DNA of 64,000 nucleotides from Bacillus sp. 03113 (GCF_006546985.1 NZ_VATK01000005.1:124001-188000), one strand, 5' to 3'; positions 35,271 through 44,733 are shown, counted from the first letter of the stretch. The notes: generated by a model not told the origin, from the letters alone. Program-made: numbers and translations.

Positions 35271-36296
35271 ATGAAACCCTTTGTACCTCAGCTAGTCTAT
35301 ATAGAGCCTCAAGCTTTAGAGTACTCATTAGGGAGAGAATTGAAAGAGAAATTTACCAAAATGGGCATAGAAATTAGAGAAACTACCTCCCACAATCAAG
35401 TAAGAGGTATTCCAGGAGATAATGAATTGCAGCAGTATCGAAATGCGAAATCGACGCTCGTTGTCGGGGTTAGAAGAACGTTAAAGTTTGACACGTCGAA
35501 GCCCTCAGCGGAATATGCGATTCCTTTAGCCACAGGCTGCATGGGGCATTGCCATTACTGCTATTTAAATACAACACTTGGCAGTAAGCCTTACATACGC
35601 ACATATGTCAATTTAGAAGAAATATTTGATCAGGCTAAAAAGTATATTGACGAAAGAAAGCCTGAAATAACGCGTTTTGAAGCTGCGTGTACTTCTGATA
35701 TTGTCGGAATTGATCACTTAACACATTCTTTAAAAAAAGCGATTGAGTTTATTGGACAAACCGAGTTAGGGCGATTGCGATTTGTAACAAAGTTTCATTA
35801 CGTGGATCATTTGCTAGATGCAAAGCATAATGGACATACGAGATTTCGTTTTAGTGTGAATTCCAGATATGTAATTAAAAACTTTGAACCGGGCACTTCT
35901 TCTTTTGATGAAAGGCTTGAAGCTGCAAAAAAAGTCGCTCATGCAGGATATCCCTTAGGCTTTATAGTAGCTCCGATTTATTTACATGATGGCTGGAGGG
36001 TAGGGTATTATGAATTATTTGAGCGCTTACAAACCGCACTTAAAGATGTAACTTTACACAATCTCACTTTTGAATTGATTCAGCATCGATTTACAAAACC
36101 AGCAAAAAAAGTCATTCAAAAAAGATATCCAAAAACAAAGCTTGAAATGGATGAGGAAAAAAGAAAGTATAAATGGGGCAGGTATGGGATAGGAAAATAT
36201 GTCTATCCAACTGAAACAGCTAATGATTTAGAGCAAACGCTTCGTTCATATATTAATCAATTTTTCCCCGAAGCTGAAATCTCCTACTTTACTTAA
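35271..36296 (+). CDS. splB: Spore photoproduct lyase
   Basis: This radical-SAM enzyme repairs the spore photoproduct (5-thyminyl-5,6-dihydrothymine) during germination. The 341-residue protein has the iron-sulfur motif CMGHCHYC (Cys90, 94, 97), the additional catalytic cysteine in FEAACTSDIVG, and the near-invariant HNQVRGIPG and FELIQHRFTKPAKKVI segments. The start MKPFVPQLVY aligns with the B. subtilis protein; an upstream ATG at 35256 would add five residues. The gene stands alone without splA. Confidence 0.95.
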   Translation: MKPFVPQLVYIEPQALEYSLGRELKEKFTKMGIEIRETTSHNQVRGIPGDNELQQYRNAKSTLVVGVRRTLKFDTSKPSAEYAIPLATGCMGHCHYCYLNTTLGSKPYIRTYVNLEEIFDQAKKYIDERKPEITRFEAACTSDIVGIDHLTHSLKKAIEFIGQTELGRLRFVTKFHYVDHLLDAKHNGHTRFRFSVNSRYVIKNFEPGTSSFDERLEAAKKVAHAGYPLGFIVAPIYLHDGWRVGYYELFERLQTALKDVTLHNLTFELIQHRFTKPAKKVIQKRYPKTKLEMDEEKRKYKWGRYGIGKYVYPTETANDLEQTLRSYINQFFPEAEISYFT

Positions 36297-36402
36297 TTGA
36301 TGATCGAAATTAATTTAATAATCTTCTTGTCCCTCGTACTATTTCTCCCGCAAGCTGACTAAAGATGTATCAAGTCAGTTCATAGTCGGGAGAGTGACTT
36401 GT

Positions 36403-37293
36403 ATGTATATCGATGGCGTTTTTTCAGGAGGAGGTATTAAGGGATTTGCGTTAGTTGGTGCGTATCAGGTCATAGAAGAAAAAGGATTTCAATTTAAAAG
36501 AGTGGCAGGTACAAGTGCAGGGGCAATAATTGCTGCTTTAATTGCAGCACAGTATACAAGTGAAGAGATTTATCATATGCTCGATGAATTAAATCTTGAA
36601 AAGTTTCTTGATGAGCGAAGGGGGTTTCTACCGCTTCCTTCGCCACTTACCAAGTGGTTGTTCCTCTATTGGAGACTTGGATTATATAAAGGAAATGAAT
36701 TAGAAAGATGGATGGAGGAAAAGCTGCGAGTAAAGGGGTTAAAGACCTTTTCTGATTTACCTCCTCAGACGCTCAGAGTCGTGGCATCGGATTTAACGAA
36801 TGGAAGAATGGTTATATTGCCTGATGATTTAATCCATTACGATATTGATCCCCTTTCCTTCTCTATCGCAAAAGCGATTCGTATGAGCTGCAGTTTACCT
36901 TATTTTTTTGAACCCGTTAAATTAAAATCAAATTCAGAAACAAGTATTTTTGTAGATGGAGGGGTGTTAAGTAATTTCCCTATTTGGTTATTTGATAAGG
37001 ATAATATAAAAAAGGTGAGGCCGGTTTTAGGGGTGAAGCTTAGTCATCGAATAATGGATCGACCTAAAAATAAAATTAATAATGCCATTCAAATGTACGA
37101 AGCCTTATTTACTACGATGAAGGATGCCCACGACGCACGATTTATTTCGAGAAAGCATATAAGAAACATTATTTTTATTCCAACGGAAGGAGTCTTGGCG
37201 ACTGAATTTATCTTAACCAATAAGAAGAAAAAAGCTTTATTAGAAGTAGGAAGAACATGTGCGAATCAATTTTTTAAGCAGTGGAGCTATTAA
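36403..37293 (+). CDS. yqhO: Patatin-like phospholipase YqhO
   Basis: The 296-residue patatin-domain protein has the oxyanion motif GGGIKG at residues 9-14, the nucleophile serine in GTSAG, and the catalytic Asp in VDGGVLSNFP. Patatins are lipid acyl hydrolases using a Ser-Asp dyad; the bacterial substrate is unknown. GGGAGAG precedes the ATG at 36403. It matches B. subtilis YqhO closely. In that organism mntR lies immediately before yqhO; here it is absent. Confidence 0.92.
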   Translation: MYIDGVFSGGGIKGFALVGAYQVIEEKGFQFKRVAGTSAGAIIAALIAAQYTSEEIYHMLDELNLEKFLDERRGFLPLPSPLTKWLFLYWRLGLYKGNELERWMEEKLRVKGLKTFSDLPPQTLRVVASDLTNGRMVILPDDLIHYDIDPLSFSIAKAIRMSCSLPYFFEPVKLKSNSETSIFVDGGVLSNFPIWLFDKDNIKKVRPVLGVKLSHRIMDRPKNKINNAIQMYEALFTTMKDAHDARFISRKHIRNIIFIPTEGVLATEFILTNKKKKALLEVGRTCANQFFKQWSY

Positions 37294-37302
37294 TTTCACA
37301 AA

Positions 37303-37337
37303 AAATCGAGTCTCTTAAAAAGAGGCTCGATTTTTCT
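37303..37337. terminator. Bidirectional terminator between yqhO and yqhP
   Basis: AAAAATCGAG and CTCGATTTTT enclose CTCTT/AAGAG. It serves the convergent yqhO and yqhP genes and overlaps the last codons of yqhP. Confidence 0.85.
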
Positions 37338-37695
37338 TTTTCCCTTTTTTTCCGTCTATGACCGTTAGATGAGTTGAGGATTGTTTTTTCTTTGGTTTCC
37401 TTTTTTTAATAGAAGAAATAGAACTGGAATTGGATTTTTGGCTAATTCCAGGTTCACGATGCTGGTACCTTTTCTTCGATCTCTTTGCGGCCTTTACAAA
37501 AGCTCGCTGCTCTTTTCTTTCAGGGTTGGGTTGGTAAAATCGACGAAAGATGAGAAAAAGGATGACACCCACTACTATAATTACAGCAAGACTTTTTAAA
37601 AAACCAGCTGGATCTGAAATGAATGTTGAAACAATTCCAAATATCCCAAGAGCAATAAGCCCGCACACGACATAAAATGAGATCCGATTTTTCAA
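37315..37695 (-). CDS. yqhP: Membrane protein YqhP
   Basis: The protein of about 126 residues has two transmembrane helices near the N-terminus (residues ~5-50), then a strongly basic tail rich in Lys, Arg and Ser (KKRYQHREPG ... KKGKKKNRASF). The TTG at 37695 is chosen because AGGGAGGT lies seven bases upstream; a GTG at 37704 overlaps that site. It matches YqhP of Bacillus in layout and position. No function is known; the basic tail suggests binding to nucleic acid or membrane phosphate groups. Confidence 0.75.
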   Translation of the reverse strand: MKNRISFYVVCGLIALGIFGIVSTFISDPAGFLKSLAVIIVVGVILFLIFRRFYQPNPERKEQRAFVKAAKRSKKRYQHREPGISQKSNSSSISSIKKRKPKKKQSSTHLTVIDGKKGKKKNRASF

Positions 37696-37761
37696 GAACG
37701 CCACCTCCCTAAGAGCATGATGAGCAACTTTAACAGCATTTAAACGTAAAATTGCTCATGA

Positions 37762-38706
37762 TTAAACAATTTCTTGTTGTTTTAACAGTTCGATTGTTTC
37801 TTTTTCTTTTTTAAGCAGCTCTTTAAATGAACAAATCGCTACTTCAACCTGATCATCGCTCGGTTCTTTTGTTGTCAGTAACTGAAGCCATAGTCCAGGG
37901 TATCCTAAATATTTTAATAAAGGAATGTCACGGACTTTATTCGTTAATTGTAGTACCTCAAACGAAATCCCAAGCACTACAGGAATTAAGGCTAATCGAT
38001 CGACGACTCTTAGCCAAAGAGGATTCGTCGGAACAAAAAGATAAACAAATACACCAATGATCACTGTGAAAAGAATGAAACTGCTTCCACATCGATAGTG
38101 AAGTCTTGATTGAGCTTGAACATTTTCAATGGTTAAGTCTTTTCCATTTTCGTAGGTATTTATTACTTTATGCTCTGCACCATGATATTGAAACACTCTT
38201 TTGATTAAAGGAGTGAAAGAAATAAAATAAATATAAGATAGTAAAAGCAACAGCTTAAACAAGCCCTCTATTAATATTTGCTCTAAATCACTTGGGAAAA
38301 TGGGCTTTGTTAGATTAGCTAGAAAGATGGGAACAAGAGTAAAAACAAATTTTCCAAATAAGAAGGAAATGATCCCAATCGTTGCGACCCCTAGCATCAT
38401 GGCTAGCTTAGAAGGCTTCTTTTCTTTTTTTTCGATTTCTTCGTTCGGGTCGGTTTCATATCGTTCCGTTGAAAAATTTAAATGCTTGGCGCCATTTCCG
38501 CTTGCTTCAATGATGGCAATAATTCCTCTTAAAAAAGGGATTTTTTTAAAAATGGAATAAGCAGAGCTTGATTGTCTCGTAAGATGAAAGTATTCGATTG
38601 ATTGATCCTTTCTACGAATAGCAGTAACATAGTGATGTTTGCCTCCGAACATAACACCTTCTACAACGGCTTGCCCTCCATATATGGGTTTTTGTTTGTT
38701 TGACAT
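37762..38706 (-). CDS. yqhQ: Conserved membrane protein YqhQ (DUF1385)
   Basis: The 314-residue protein has the DUF1385 hallmarks: an N-terminal YGGQAVVEGVMFGGKHHY, a central YHGAEHKVINTYENG with possible metal ligands, and LHYRCGSSF, with four or more membrane helices between them. Members are suspected metal-dependent membrane enzymes, but the reaction is unknown. The ATG at 38706 is preferred over 38739 because the family normally starts shortly before the YGGQAVVEG motif. Confidence 0.9.
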   Translation of the reverse strand: MSNKQKPIYGGQAVVEGVMFGGKHHYVTAIRRKDQSIEYFHLTRQSSSAYSIFKKIPFLRGIIAIIEASGNGAKHLNFSTERYETDPNEEIEKKEKKPSKLAMMLGVATIGIISFLFGKFVFTLVPIFLANLTKPIFPSDLEQILIEGLFKLLLLLSYIYFISFTPLIKRVFQYHGAEHKVINTYENGKDLTIENVQAQSRLHYRCGSSFILFTVIIGVFVYLFVPTNPLWLRVVDRLALIPVVLGISFEVLQLTNKVRDIPLLKYLGYPGLWLQLLTTKEPSDDQVEVAICSFKELLKKEKETIELLKQQEIV

Positions 38707-38974
38707 GTATGAAAACACCAACCTAATTAAAATTCGCACGAAACAGCTAGAACATCATTTAAGTAAAAAAATCTCTATGCTGTGAGTACCTACCTTTATT
38801 CTACTAAAATTTGATAAAAACCTCTAGGAATGAGTCGTAATTTCAAAAATATTTGCTTAATCCATTTAAAGAAGATGATTTCGAAAGAAAAAACAGCATT
38901 CTAATTAATTTATTTATATGGGAATGCAAGTGTATAAATGCACGAGGACATAATATTATTGGAGGTGTATATAA

Positions 38975-39496
38975 ATGAAGGATGAAAAAAAAGATTCAGA
39001 ACAAAATCATTTAAGAAAGGTGCAGCCATCTTTATTAGCGATGGCTCTTGTTATAGGTTTTGTTGGAGGAATTATATGGAGTGGTATTGCTTATTTTGCA
39101 TATTATTTTCATTTTACTGAAATTAGTCCAACTATTATTCTTGAGCCTTGGGCGATTGGAGGATGGAAAAAAGGATGGCTTGGTGTGATCATCTCCATAC
39201 TGCTTATAGGGATATTATCGATCGTATCAGCCTTCCTATATTATGTAAGCTTAAGAAGAATCAAAAACATGTGGGGAGGAATTTTATTTGGATTATTGCT
39301 GTTTCTTCTTGTTTTTTTAGTTTTGAATCCAATGTTTCCCAGCATCCCGCCTTTTCGAGAGATAGGAAGAGATACCATGATTACATCTATCTGTTTATAT
39401 CTTTTATATGGTGTTTTTGTAGGATATTCAATCTCCTATGAGGAAAGTGAGTATCAAAGCATGCGAGAAAAAGAAAACAAGAATGCTTCGTCTTAG
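38975..39496 (+). CDS. yqhR: Conserved membrane protein YqhR
   Basis: The 173-residue protein has about four hydrophobic helices, an N-terminal charged segment, and a GGWKKGWLGVIISILLIGIL loop-helix in the centre. Its size and position before aroQ match YqhR of Bacillus. The ATG follows GGAGG. No function is known. Confidence 0.88.
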   Translation: MKDEKKDSEQNHLRKVQPSLLAMALVIGFVGGIIWSGIAYFAYYFHFTEISPTIILEPWAIGGWKKGWLGVIISILLIGILSIVSAFLYYVSLRRIKNMWGGILFGLLLFLLVFLVLNPMFPSIPPFREIGRDTMITSICLYLLYGVFVGYSISYEESEYQSMREKENKNASS

Positions 39497-39564
39497 AGTA
39501 GTGAAAGAAAAAATAAATATGATAGAATATTCTTGTTGGATAATTTTTTCACAGGAGTATCAAT

Positions 39565-40005
39565 ATGACAAAATTTCTTTTATTAAATGGCCCAAATTTA
39601 AATATGCTTGGGAAGCGAGAGCCCGGAATTTATGGAGCTGACACACTAGAGCAATTAGAAGAGCGAATCGTCAAACTTGGAAATGAGCTTGGAGTAGAAA
39701 TGATTTGTTTTCAATCAAATCATGAAGGAGCCTTGATTGATCAGTTGCATGAGGCAAATGAACAGCAAATGGATGGAATTATTTTTAATCCAGGAGCATT
39801 TACGCATTACAGCTATGCAATTAGAGATGCCATTGCCAGCATTCAAGTTCCTGTTATTGAAGTACATATTTCAAATATTCACGCTCGTGAATCATTTCGC
39901 CACACATCTGTAACGGCTCCTGTAACAAAGGGTCAAATTGTAGGTCTTGGATTTAAAGGCTACGAATTAGGATTACATGCTTTGTTGGAAATTGTAAAGG
40001 AGTGA
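39565..40005 (+). CDS. aroQ: 3-dehydroquinate dehydratase, type II
   Basis: AroQ dehydrates 3-dehydroquinate to 3-dehydroshikimate in the shikimate pathway. The 146-residue protein shows LLLNGPNLNMLGKREPGIYG (catalytic Tyr loop at residues 5-24), FQSNHEGALID, NPGAFTHYS and EVHISNIHARE with the catalytic His. ACAGGAG precedes the ATG. It lies nine bases before the yqhT start, so the two genes are co-transcribed. Confidence 0.96.
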   Translation: MTKFLLLNGPNLNMLGKREPGIYGADTLEQLEERIVKLGNELGVEMICFQSNHEGALIDQLHEANEQQMDGIIFNPGAFTHYSYAIRDAIASIQVPVIEVHISNIHARESFRHTSVTAPVTKGQIVGLGFKGYELGLHALLEIVKE

Positions 40006-40013
40006 GAATAATA

Positions 40014-41075
40014 ATGGGGAAAATTGATCAGCTGCGTTCGGCATTTAAGGATTTGGATATAGATGGAATCCTAATTACAAGTCCATATAATCGCAGATAC
40101 GTATCTAATTTTACAGGGTCAGCAGGAATCCTGCTAATTAGCGGAGAAAAAGCATTATTTATTACAGATTTTCGTTATGTGGAGCAAGCAGCAAAGCAAT
40201 GTGAAGGCTTTGATATTGTTCAGCATAAAGGTGCTATAACAGAGGAGATAGCAAAACAAATCACAGCTTTAGGTATTAAAAGACTTGGTTTTGAGCAGGA
40301 CTTTGTAACTTTTTCAACTTTTAGTGCTTATAAAAATGCCTTTAATTGCGAATTAGTTCCTGTATCAGGTGTGGTTGAAAAGTTACGCTTGATAAAGACT
40401 GACTTAGAGATTAAGATATTAAAGGAAGCTGCGAACATTGCAGATGCTGCTTTTACACATATTCTTGATTATATTCGACCAGGAAGACTTGAGTCTGAGG
40501 TATCCAATGAATTAGAGTTCTTTATGAGAAAATTAGGAGCAACGTCTTCTTCCTTTGATACAATCGTTGCATCTGGCTATCGTTCTGCTTTACCTCATGG
40601 TGTTGCATCTGACAAAACGATTGAAATTGGCGATTTTGTTACGCTTGATTATGGAGCTTATTACAATGGGTACTGTTCAGATATTACACGAACAGTAGCT
40701 GTAGGTGAGCCTGAAGCGAAGCTAAAGGAGATTTATCAAGTTGTTCTTGATGCACAATTAAAAGGCATGGCAGGAATAAAGCCAGGATTAAAAGGCAAAG
40801 ATGCAGACGCATTAACGAGAGACTATATAACAGAACAAGGCTATGGAGAATATTTTGGACATTCCACAGGGCATGGGATTGGTTTGGAAATACATGAAGG
40901 ACCTACTTTGTCATTAAAGTCTGACCTCATTCTTGAACCGGGTATGATTGTAACAGTAGAACCAGGAATTTATATTCCAGGTCTTGGTGGTGTTCGTATA
41001 GAAGATGATACGATCATTACACAAGAAGGCAATGAGGCATTAACTCATTCAACGAAAGAACTTATAGTACTTTAA
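40014..41075 (+). CDS. yqhT: Xaa-Pro aminopeptidase (M24 family) YqhT
   Basis: The 353-residue metallopeptidase has a creatinase-like N-terminal domain and a pita-bread catalytic domain. Metal ligands are visible in DYGAYYNGYCSDITR, GHSTGHGIGLEIHEGP, TVEPGIYIPG and GVRIEDD. It removes N-terminal residues next to proline. AAGGAGTG is placed for the ATG at 40014; a GTG at 40002 overlaps aroQ and is less likely. It precedes efp, as in other bacilli, and EF-P also deals with proline-rich proteins. Confidence 0.93.
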   Translation: MGKIDQLRSAFKDLDIDGILITSPYNRRYVSNFTGSAGILLISGEKALFITDFRYVEQAAKQCEGFDIVQHKGAITEEIAKQITALGIKRLGFEQDFVTFSTFSAYKNAFNCELVPVSGVVEKLRLIKTDLEIKILKEAANIADAAFTHILDYIRPGRLESEVSNELEFFMRKLGATSSSFDTIVASGYRSALPHGVASDKTIEIGDFVTLDYGAYYNGYCSDITRTVAVGEPEAKLKEIYQVVLDAQLKGMAGIKPGLKGKDADALTRDYITEQGYGEYFGHSTGHGIGLEIHEGPTLSLKSDLILEPGMIVTVEPGIYIPGLGGVRIEDDTIITQEGNEALTHSTKELIVL

Positions 41076-41102
41076 GTTTCATATTTAGGAGGATTTTTTT
41101 GC

Positions 41103-41660
41103 ATGATTTCTGTTAATGATTTTCGTACAGGATTGACCATTGAAGTAGATAATGGTATTTGGCGCGTCATTGATTTCCAACACGTGAAGCCTGGAAAGGG
41201 TGCAGCTTTTGTTCGTTCAAAGCTTCGCAACCTGCGCACTGGCGCTGTTCAAGAGAAAACATTCCGTGCTGGTGAAAAAGTGGCAAAAGCTCAAATTGAT
41301 AACCGCAGAATGCAGTATTTATATGCTAGTGGAGATTTACATATCTTTATGGATAACGAATCCTATGAACAAATTGAGCTACCATCGAATACGATTGAGT
41401 ATGAATTAAAATTTTTAAAAGAAAATATGGAAGTATCTATTATGATGTATCAAGGTGAGACACTTGGAGTTGAGCTTCCAAATACAGTTGAACTAGAAGT
41501 GACTGAAACAGAACCTGGTATTAAAGGAGATACAGCCTCTGGTGGCACAAAACCAGCGACAGTTGAAACTGGACTAATTGTTCAAGTTCCATTTTTTATT
41601 AATCAAGGCGACCGTCTAATCATTAATACGACAGATAGTTCATACGTTTCTCGTGCTTAA
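41103..41660 (+). CDS. efp: Elongation factor P
   Basis: EF-P binds between the P and E sites and rescues ribosomes stalled at polyproline. The 185-residue protein has three beta-barrel domains. The tip lysine is Lys32 in [12 protein letters not shown], the residue modified in B. subtilis EF-P. C-terminal motif [20 protein letters not shown] is intact. AGGAGG precedes the ATG. Likely co-transcribed with aroQ-yqhT. Confidence 0.97.
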   Translation: MISVNDFRTGLTIEVDNGIWRVIDFQHVKPGKGAAFVRSKLRNLRTGAVQEKTFRAGEKVAKAQIDNRRMQYLYASGDLHIFMDNESYEQIELPSNTIEYELKFLKENMEVSIMMYQGETLGVELPNTVELEVTETEPGIKGDTASGGTKPATVETGLIVQVPFFINQGDRLIINTTDSSYVSRA

Positions 41661-41669
41661 TTGGTAAAT

Positions 41670-41704
41670 ATCAGGAGTAAAGAATCGATTTCTTGATTAT
41701 TCTC
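41670..41704 (+). terminator. Probable terminator of efp
   Basis: AGGAGTAAAGAATC can pair imperfectly with GATTATTCTCCT just after the efp stop. It overlaps the -35 region of the following RNA promoter. Confidence 0.5.
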
Positions 41705-41721
41705 CTAAACTTTTGTACAAT
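41693..41721 (+). promoter_or_regulatory. Sigma-A promoter of the 6S-like RNA
   Basis: TTGATT and TACAAT are separated by exactly 17 bp. The predicted start, near 41728, falls just ahead of the structured RNA. Confidence 0.6.
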
Positions 41722-41727
41722 CGTAAA

Positions 41728-41970
41728 TATTGATGCTGCGTTGTACGTAATCGTATGAAGTTTCAACCTTTGATTTAAATAAGGGAGTTCTACATTAAAG
41801 TACGGACAGCAAGCCTCTTTTTTGGAGGACATCTGAACAAGCTTTTGCGAACACCCACCTGGTGAAGCAGGTTAAGAAACTTCATACTTCTGAAACGGCA
41901 AATGTGGCTAATGAAAAAAGACTGACTGCAAAGATGGTAGGAATACCCTCTTTACCAGTCAGTCTTTTTT
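41728..41970 (+). ncRNA. ssrS: Probable 6S RNA with downstream terminator
   Basis: No protein is encoded here. A 12-bp perfect stem GTATGAAGTTTC / GAAACTTCATAC (41753 and 41876) closes a long, mostly paired RNA with internal asymmetry and segments such as GCGAACACCCACCTGGTGAA that I recognise from Bacillus 6S RNA. A strong terminator (GACTGACTG / CAGTCAGTC plus T7, ending at 41970) follows, and a sigma-A promoter precedes it. The ~200-nt size fits 6S RNA, which sequesters RNA polymerase in stationary phase. Recognition is from memory of the family, not a covariance search. Confidence 0.65.
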
Positions 41971-41984
41971 TGCCTTCCGCTTTT

Positions 41985-42136
41985 CTTACTGTCTAGCTCC
42001 AGCGCCCAGCGACTAATGTACTTCACTCTCCTCCTTACGATAAGTCAACATCGAATCGCTCACGCTCTTCGTGTTTCCTTTATCTCATACGAAGAGCTCC
42101 AGTCCATACGTCGCTAAACGGGCGCTTCCGCTTTTC
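41985..42136. repeat. Composite inverted repeat, family copy 1
   Basis: TCTAGCTCCAGCGCCCAGCGAC at its left is matched in inverse orientation by GTCGCTAAACGGGCGCTTCC at its right, with the GCGCCC/GGGCGC and AGCGAC/GTCGCT arms pairing. The same GGCGCTGG / GGAAGCGCC architecture recurs at 60058-60230. It resembles short dispersed intergenic repeats common in Bacillus genomes. Confidence 0.6.
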
Positions 42137-42140
42137 TTTC

Positions 42141-43571
42141 TTACAGCTTATACCCCATTAGCTCTGCAATATATGCCGGAACTTCCGTGTTATCTAACAC
42201 TCCATGGAAACGTTCAGCACCTTGTCCTGTTGCGAATAACGGTATCATATTAGCAGTGTGGCCGCCTGTCCCGCTTAACGCGCGTGAATGTCGATTTAAT
42301 AAGCCTGCATGATAATGCTCCGCAATAAGGCTGCCGATTTCCCAAGAAATATGCTGCTTTGAATATCCACTATGCCCTTTCATTTTTAAATGAGCTTGAA
42401 AGGCTTCAACCTCATGATTCGTTAAATCGATATTGGCATAGGTTTTAAATATATGCTTAATCTCAGCACGATCAAAAGTTCCTTGTTTCTTTAGCAATTT
42501 ACCCATAAAATGCGGTGAAACCTGTATGTTTTTTAAAGCTTCGATATTCATGGCATCTGAAGCTGATATCCCCATTGTTTCATGGTCCGCTAACACTAAC
42601 ACCAGCGTATCATCCATTCTATTTGCCCACTGAACCACTTTTTCAACGGCATGATCAAATTCAATCGTTTCCTTCCAAACACTCGTCAAATCAGCTGCAT
42701 GAGAAGCATGGTCAATGCGAGCTCCTTCAATCATTAGAAAAAATCCTTTTTCATTATCCTTTGATAAGGCTTCAATAGCTTTTTCAGACATATCTGTTAG
42801 GCTTGGTTCACGGCTTTTCAATTCCTCACGGTCGATTTTAAAGCTCAAATGACCAGAATTAAAAAGTCCTAGAAGTTTTTTTTCCTTAGACTGTTTAAGT
42901 TCATCTTGATTGGCAACATAGGCATACCGGTCTTTCTTAAATTGATCGATCAGCATTTCTCCATTCTCATTTTTTTGTATAAATTTTTGTCTTCCTCCTC
43001 CTAAAATGACATCTACTTGATTTGACAGAAGCTGTTTCGCGATCGCTCGTTGGTCGGACCAACGGTTTTTTACACTAGCTGTAAAAGCAGCAGGTGTTGC
43101 GTCTGTAACAGAATTCGTTGTAACGATCCCGGTTTTTTTCTCATTTTTTTTAAATAAATCAAGGAGGCTTTCTACTTCTTCACCGTCAGGAGTTACACCA
43201 ATCATTCCATTATTTGTTTTATGTCCAGTTGCTAGAGCGGTTCCTGCTGCAGCTGAATCCGTAACAATACGATTATAGGAATAAGTATGGACGAAAGCAG
43301 TATAAGGCAAAGATTCAATAAATAGTCGCCCTTCCTTCCCGTGTTCAAACAGTCTAGCAATCTCCATTTGACCAGCACCCATTCCATCCCCAATCATGAT
43401 GATAACGTTTTTAGGTTTCTTTTGCTGCGTGGTCCCGCTTGTATTCCTCACATCTTGATTTCCATTATATGTGAATGCTGACCATTCACTAAAAGAATCA
43501 GCTTCAATATTGGCAGCTCCATACAAAGTTATGATACAAATTAGAATTCCGCAGAACTTTAATACTTTCAT
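42141..43571 (-). CDS. Alkaline phosphatase, secreted
   Basis: The 476-residue PhoA-family enzyme has an N-terminal signal-type hydrophobic segment (FCGILICIITLYGAA) and the catalytic motifs IIMIGDGMG (metal), TDSAAAGTALATGHK (nucleophile serine), FFLMIEGARIDHASH, LVLADHETMG and TGGHTANMIP. It should release phosphate from organic phosphates outside the cell. The ATG at 43571 follows GAGGTG; an upstream start at 43592 is less likely. A Pho box is expected, but I could not define one. It sits where yqhV lies in B. subtilis. Confidence 0.92.
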   Translation of the reverse strand: MKVLKFCGILICIITLYGAANIEADSFSEWSAFTYNGNQDVRNTSGTTQQKKPKNVIIMIGDGMGAGQMEIARLFEHGKEGRLFIESLPYTAFVHTYSYNRIVTDSAAAGTALATGHKTNNGMIGVTPDGEEVESLLDLFKKNEKKTGIVTTNSVTDATPAAFTASVKNRWSDQRAIAKQLLSNQVDVILGGGRQKFIQKNENGEMLIDQFKKDRYAYVANQDELKQSKEKKLLGLFNSGHLSFKIDREELKSREPSLTDMSEKAIEALSKDNEKGFFLMIEGARIDHASHAADLTSVWKETIEFDHAVEKVVQWANRMDDTLVLVLADHETMGISASDAMNIEALKNIQVSPHFMGKLLKKQGTFDRAEIKHIFKTYANIDLTNHEVEAFQAHLKMKGHSGYSKQHISWEIGSLIAEHYHAGLLNRHSRALSGTGGHTANMIPLFATGQGAERFHGVLDNTEVPAYIAELMGYKL

Positions 43572-43745
43572 TTTCAACACCTCAACATACATTTCACACT
43601 TAAGATCCTTTACCTTAGCTAACAGACTTTATCCGGCATTAACAGGCAAAAACCCTCATGATGGAAGTTTCACCTTATTTAGAACTCACTGTGTAGTTTT
43701 TGATAAAACGAGGAATTTTACTCTTGTCGAAATGGAATCAAAGTC

Positions 43746-43771
43746 ATATTAAAAGCTGACAAGCATACATT
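43746..43771 (+). promoter_or_regulatory. Sigma-E-like promoter of the spoIIIA operon
   Basis: ATATT (43746) and CATACATT (43764) match the mother-cell sigma-E consensus; the spacer is 13 bp, one short of the usual 14-15. This fits the known sigma-E control of spoIIIA. Confidence 0.55.
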
Positions 43772-43809
43772 TTAAAAGAAAGAGCTTATTTAAATAGGAG
43801 GATTTAATT

Positions 43810-44733
43810 GTGAATGCGCATCTAACATTTCTGCCAAAAAATATTTATGACCTACTAAAACAATTCCCGTCCTCACAATTACATGAACTTGAGGAAATAC
43901 GCATTCGAATAAATCGACCTCTTGAGGTATCTATTAGAGGGGTTCCGCACTTCTTGTCATATATCGTTCAATCAGAAGATGCTATTCATTTAATGAATAA
44001 GATTAGTCATTTTTCGATCTATGCTCTAGAAGAAGAATTAAAAAGAGGATATATCACGATTGAAGGTGGGCATCGAGTGGGATTAGCAGGCAAAGTAATC
44101 CTTGAAAATGGGAAAGTAAAAGCAATTAGAGATGTCTCATCCTTTAATTTTCGTATTGCAAAAGAACAAAAAGGAATTGCAGAAAAGTATATTTCTTTTT
44201 TATTTGAAGGCAGGTGGCATCATACGATGATCATTGGTCCACCACAAGCAGGAAAAACGACCTTTCTTCGTGATATTGCCAGAATGATTTCAACAGGAGG
44301 CGCGAAAGGTGTTAAAGAAGCCTATAAGGTTGGCATTATAGATGAGCGTTCAGAAATAGCGGGCAGTGTGAATGGGATTCCACAGTTGACGTTTGGACCA
44401 AGAGTGGATGTGCTAGATGCTTGTCCAAAAGCTGAAGGAATGATGATGATGATTCGATCCATGAGCCCTGATGTTCTTGTTGTCGATGAAATAGGAAGTA
44501 CGGAAGATGTTGAAGCTATTTTGGAGGCTGTTCATGCTGGTATAAAACTAATTACGACCATTCATGGGCATTCATTAGATGATATCAAGAAGAGACCAGC
44601 ATTAAGACCTCTTATCGAGCAGGGGATTTTCAAACGCTATATTGAATTAGCGAGAAGGAATGGACCTGGAACGATTGTCTCTATAAAAGACCAACACGGA
44701 CATGAAATGTTTCATAAAGCGAGTGTGAAATAA
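43810..44733 (+). CDS. spoIIIAA: Stage III sporulation protein AA (ATPase)
   Basis: The 307-residue secretion-type ATPase has Walker A IIGPPQAGKTT, a Walker B-like DVLVVDEIGS and TTIHGHS. It is the only ATPase of the SpoIIIA-SpoIIQ channel and is needed for late sigma-G activity in the forespore. The GTG start follows AGGAGG. First gene of an eight-gene operon expressed in the mother cell. Confidence 0.96.
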   Translation: MNAHLTFLPKNIYDLLKQFPSSQLHELEEIRIRINRPLEVSIRGVPHFLSYIVQSEDAIHLMNKISHFSIYALEEELKRGYITIEGGHRVGLAGKVILENGKVKAIRDVSSFNFRIAKEQKGIAEKYISFLFEGRWHHTMIIGPPQAGKTTFLRDIARMISTGGAKGVKEAYKVGIIDERSEIAGSVNGIPQLTFGPRVDVLDACPKAEGMMMMIRSMSPDVLVVDEIGSTEDVEAILEAVHAGIKLITTIHGHSLDDIKKRPALRPLIEQGIFKRYIELARRNGPGTIVSIKDQHGHEMFHKASVK

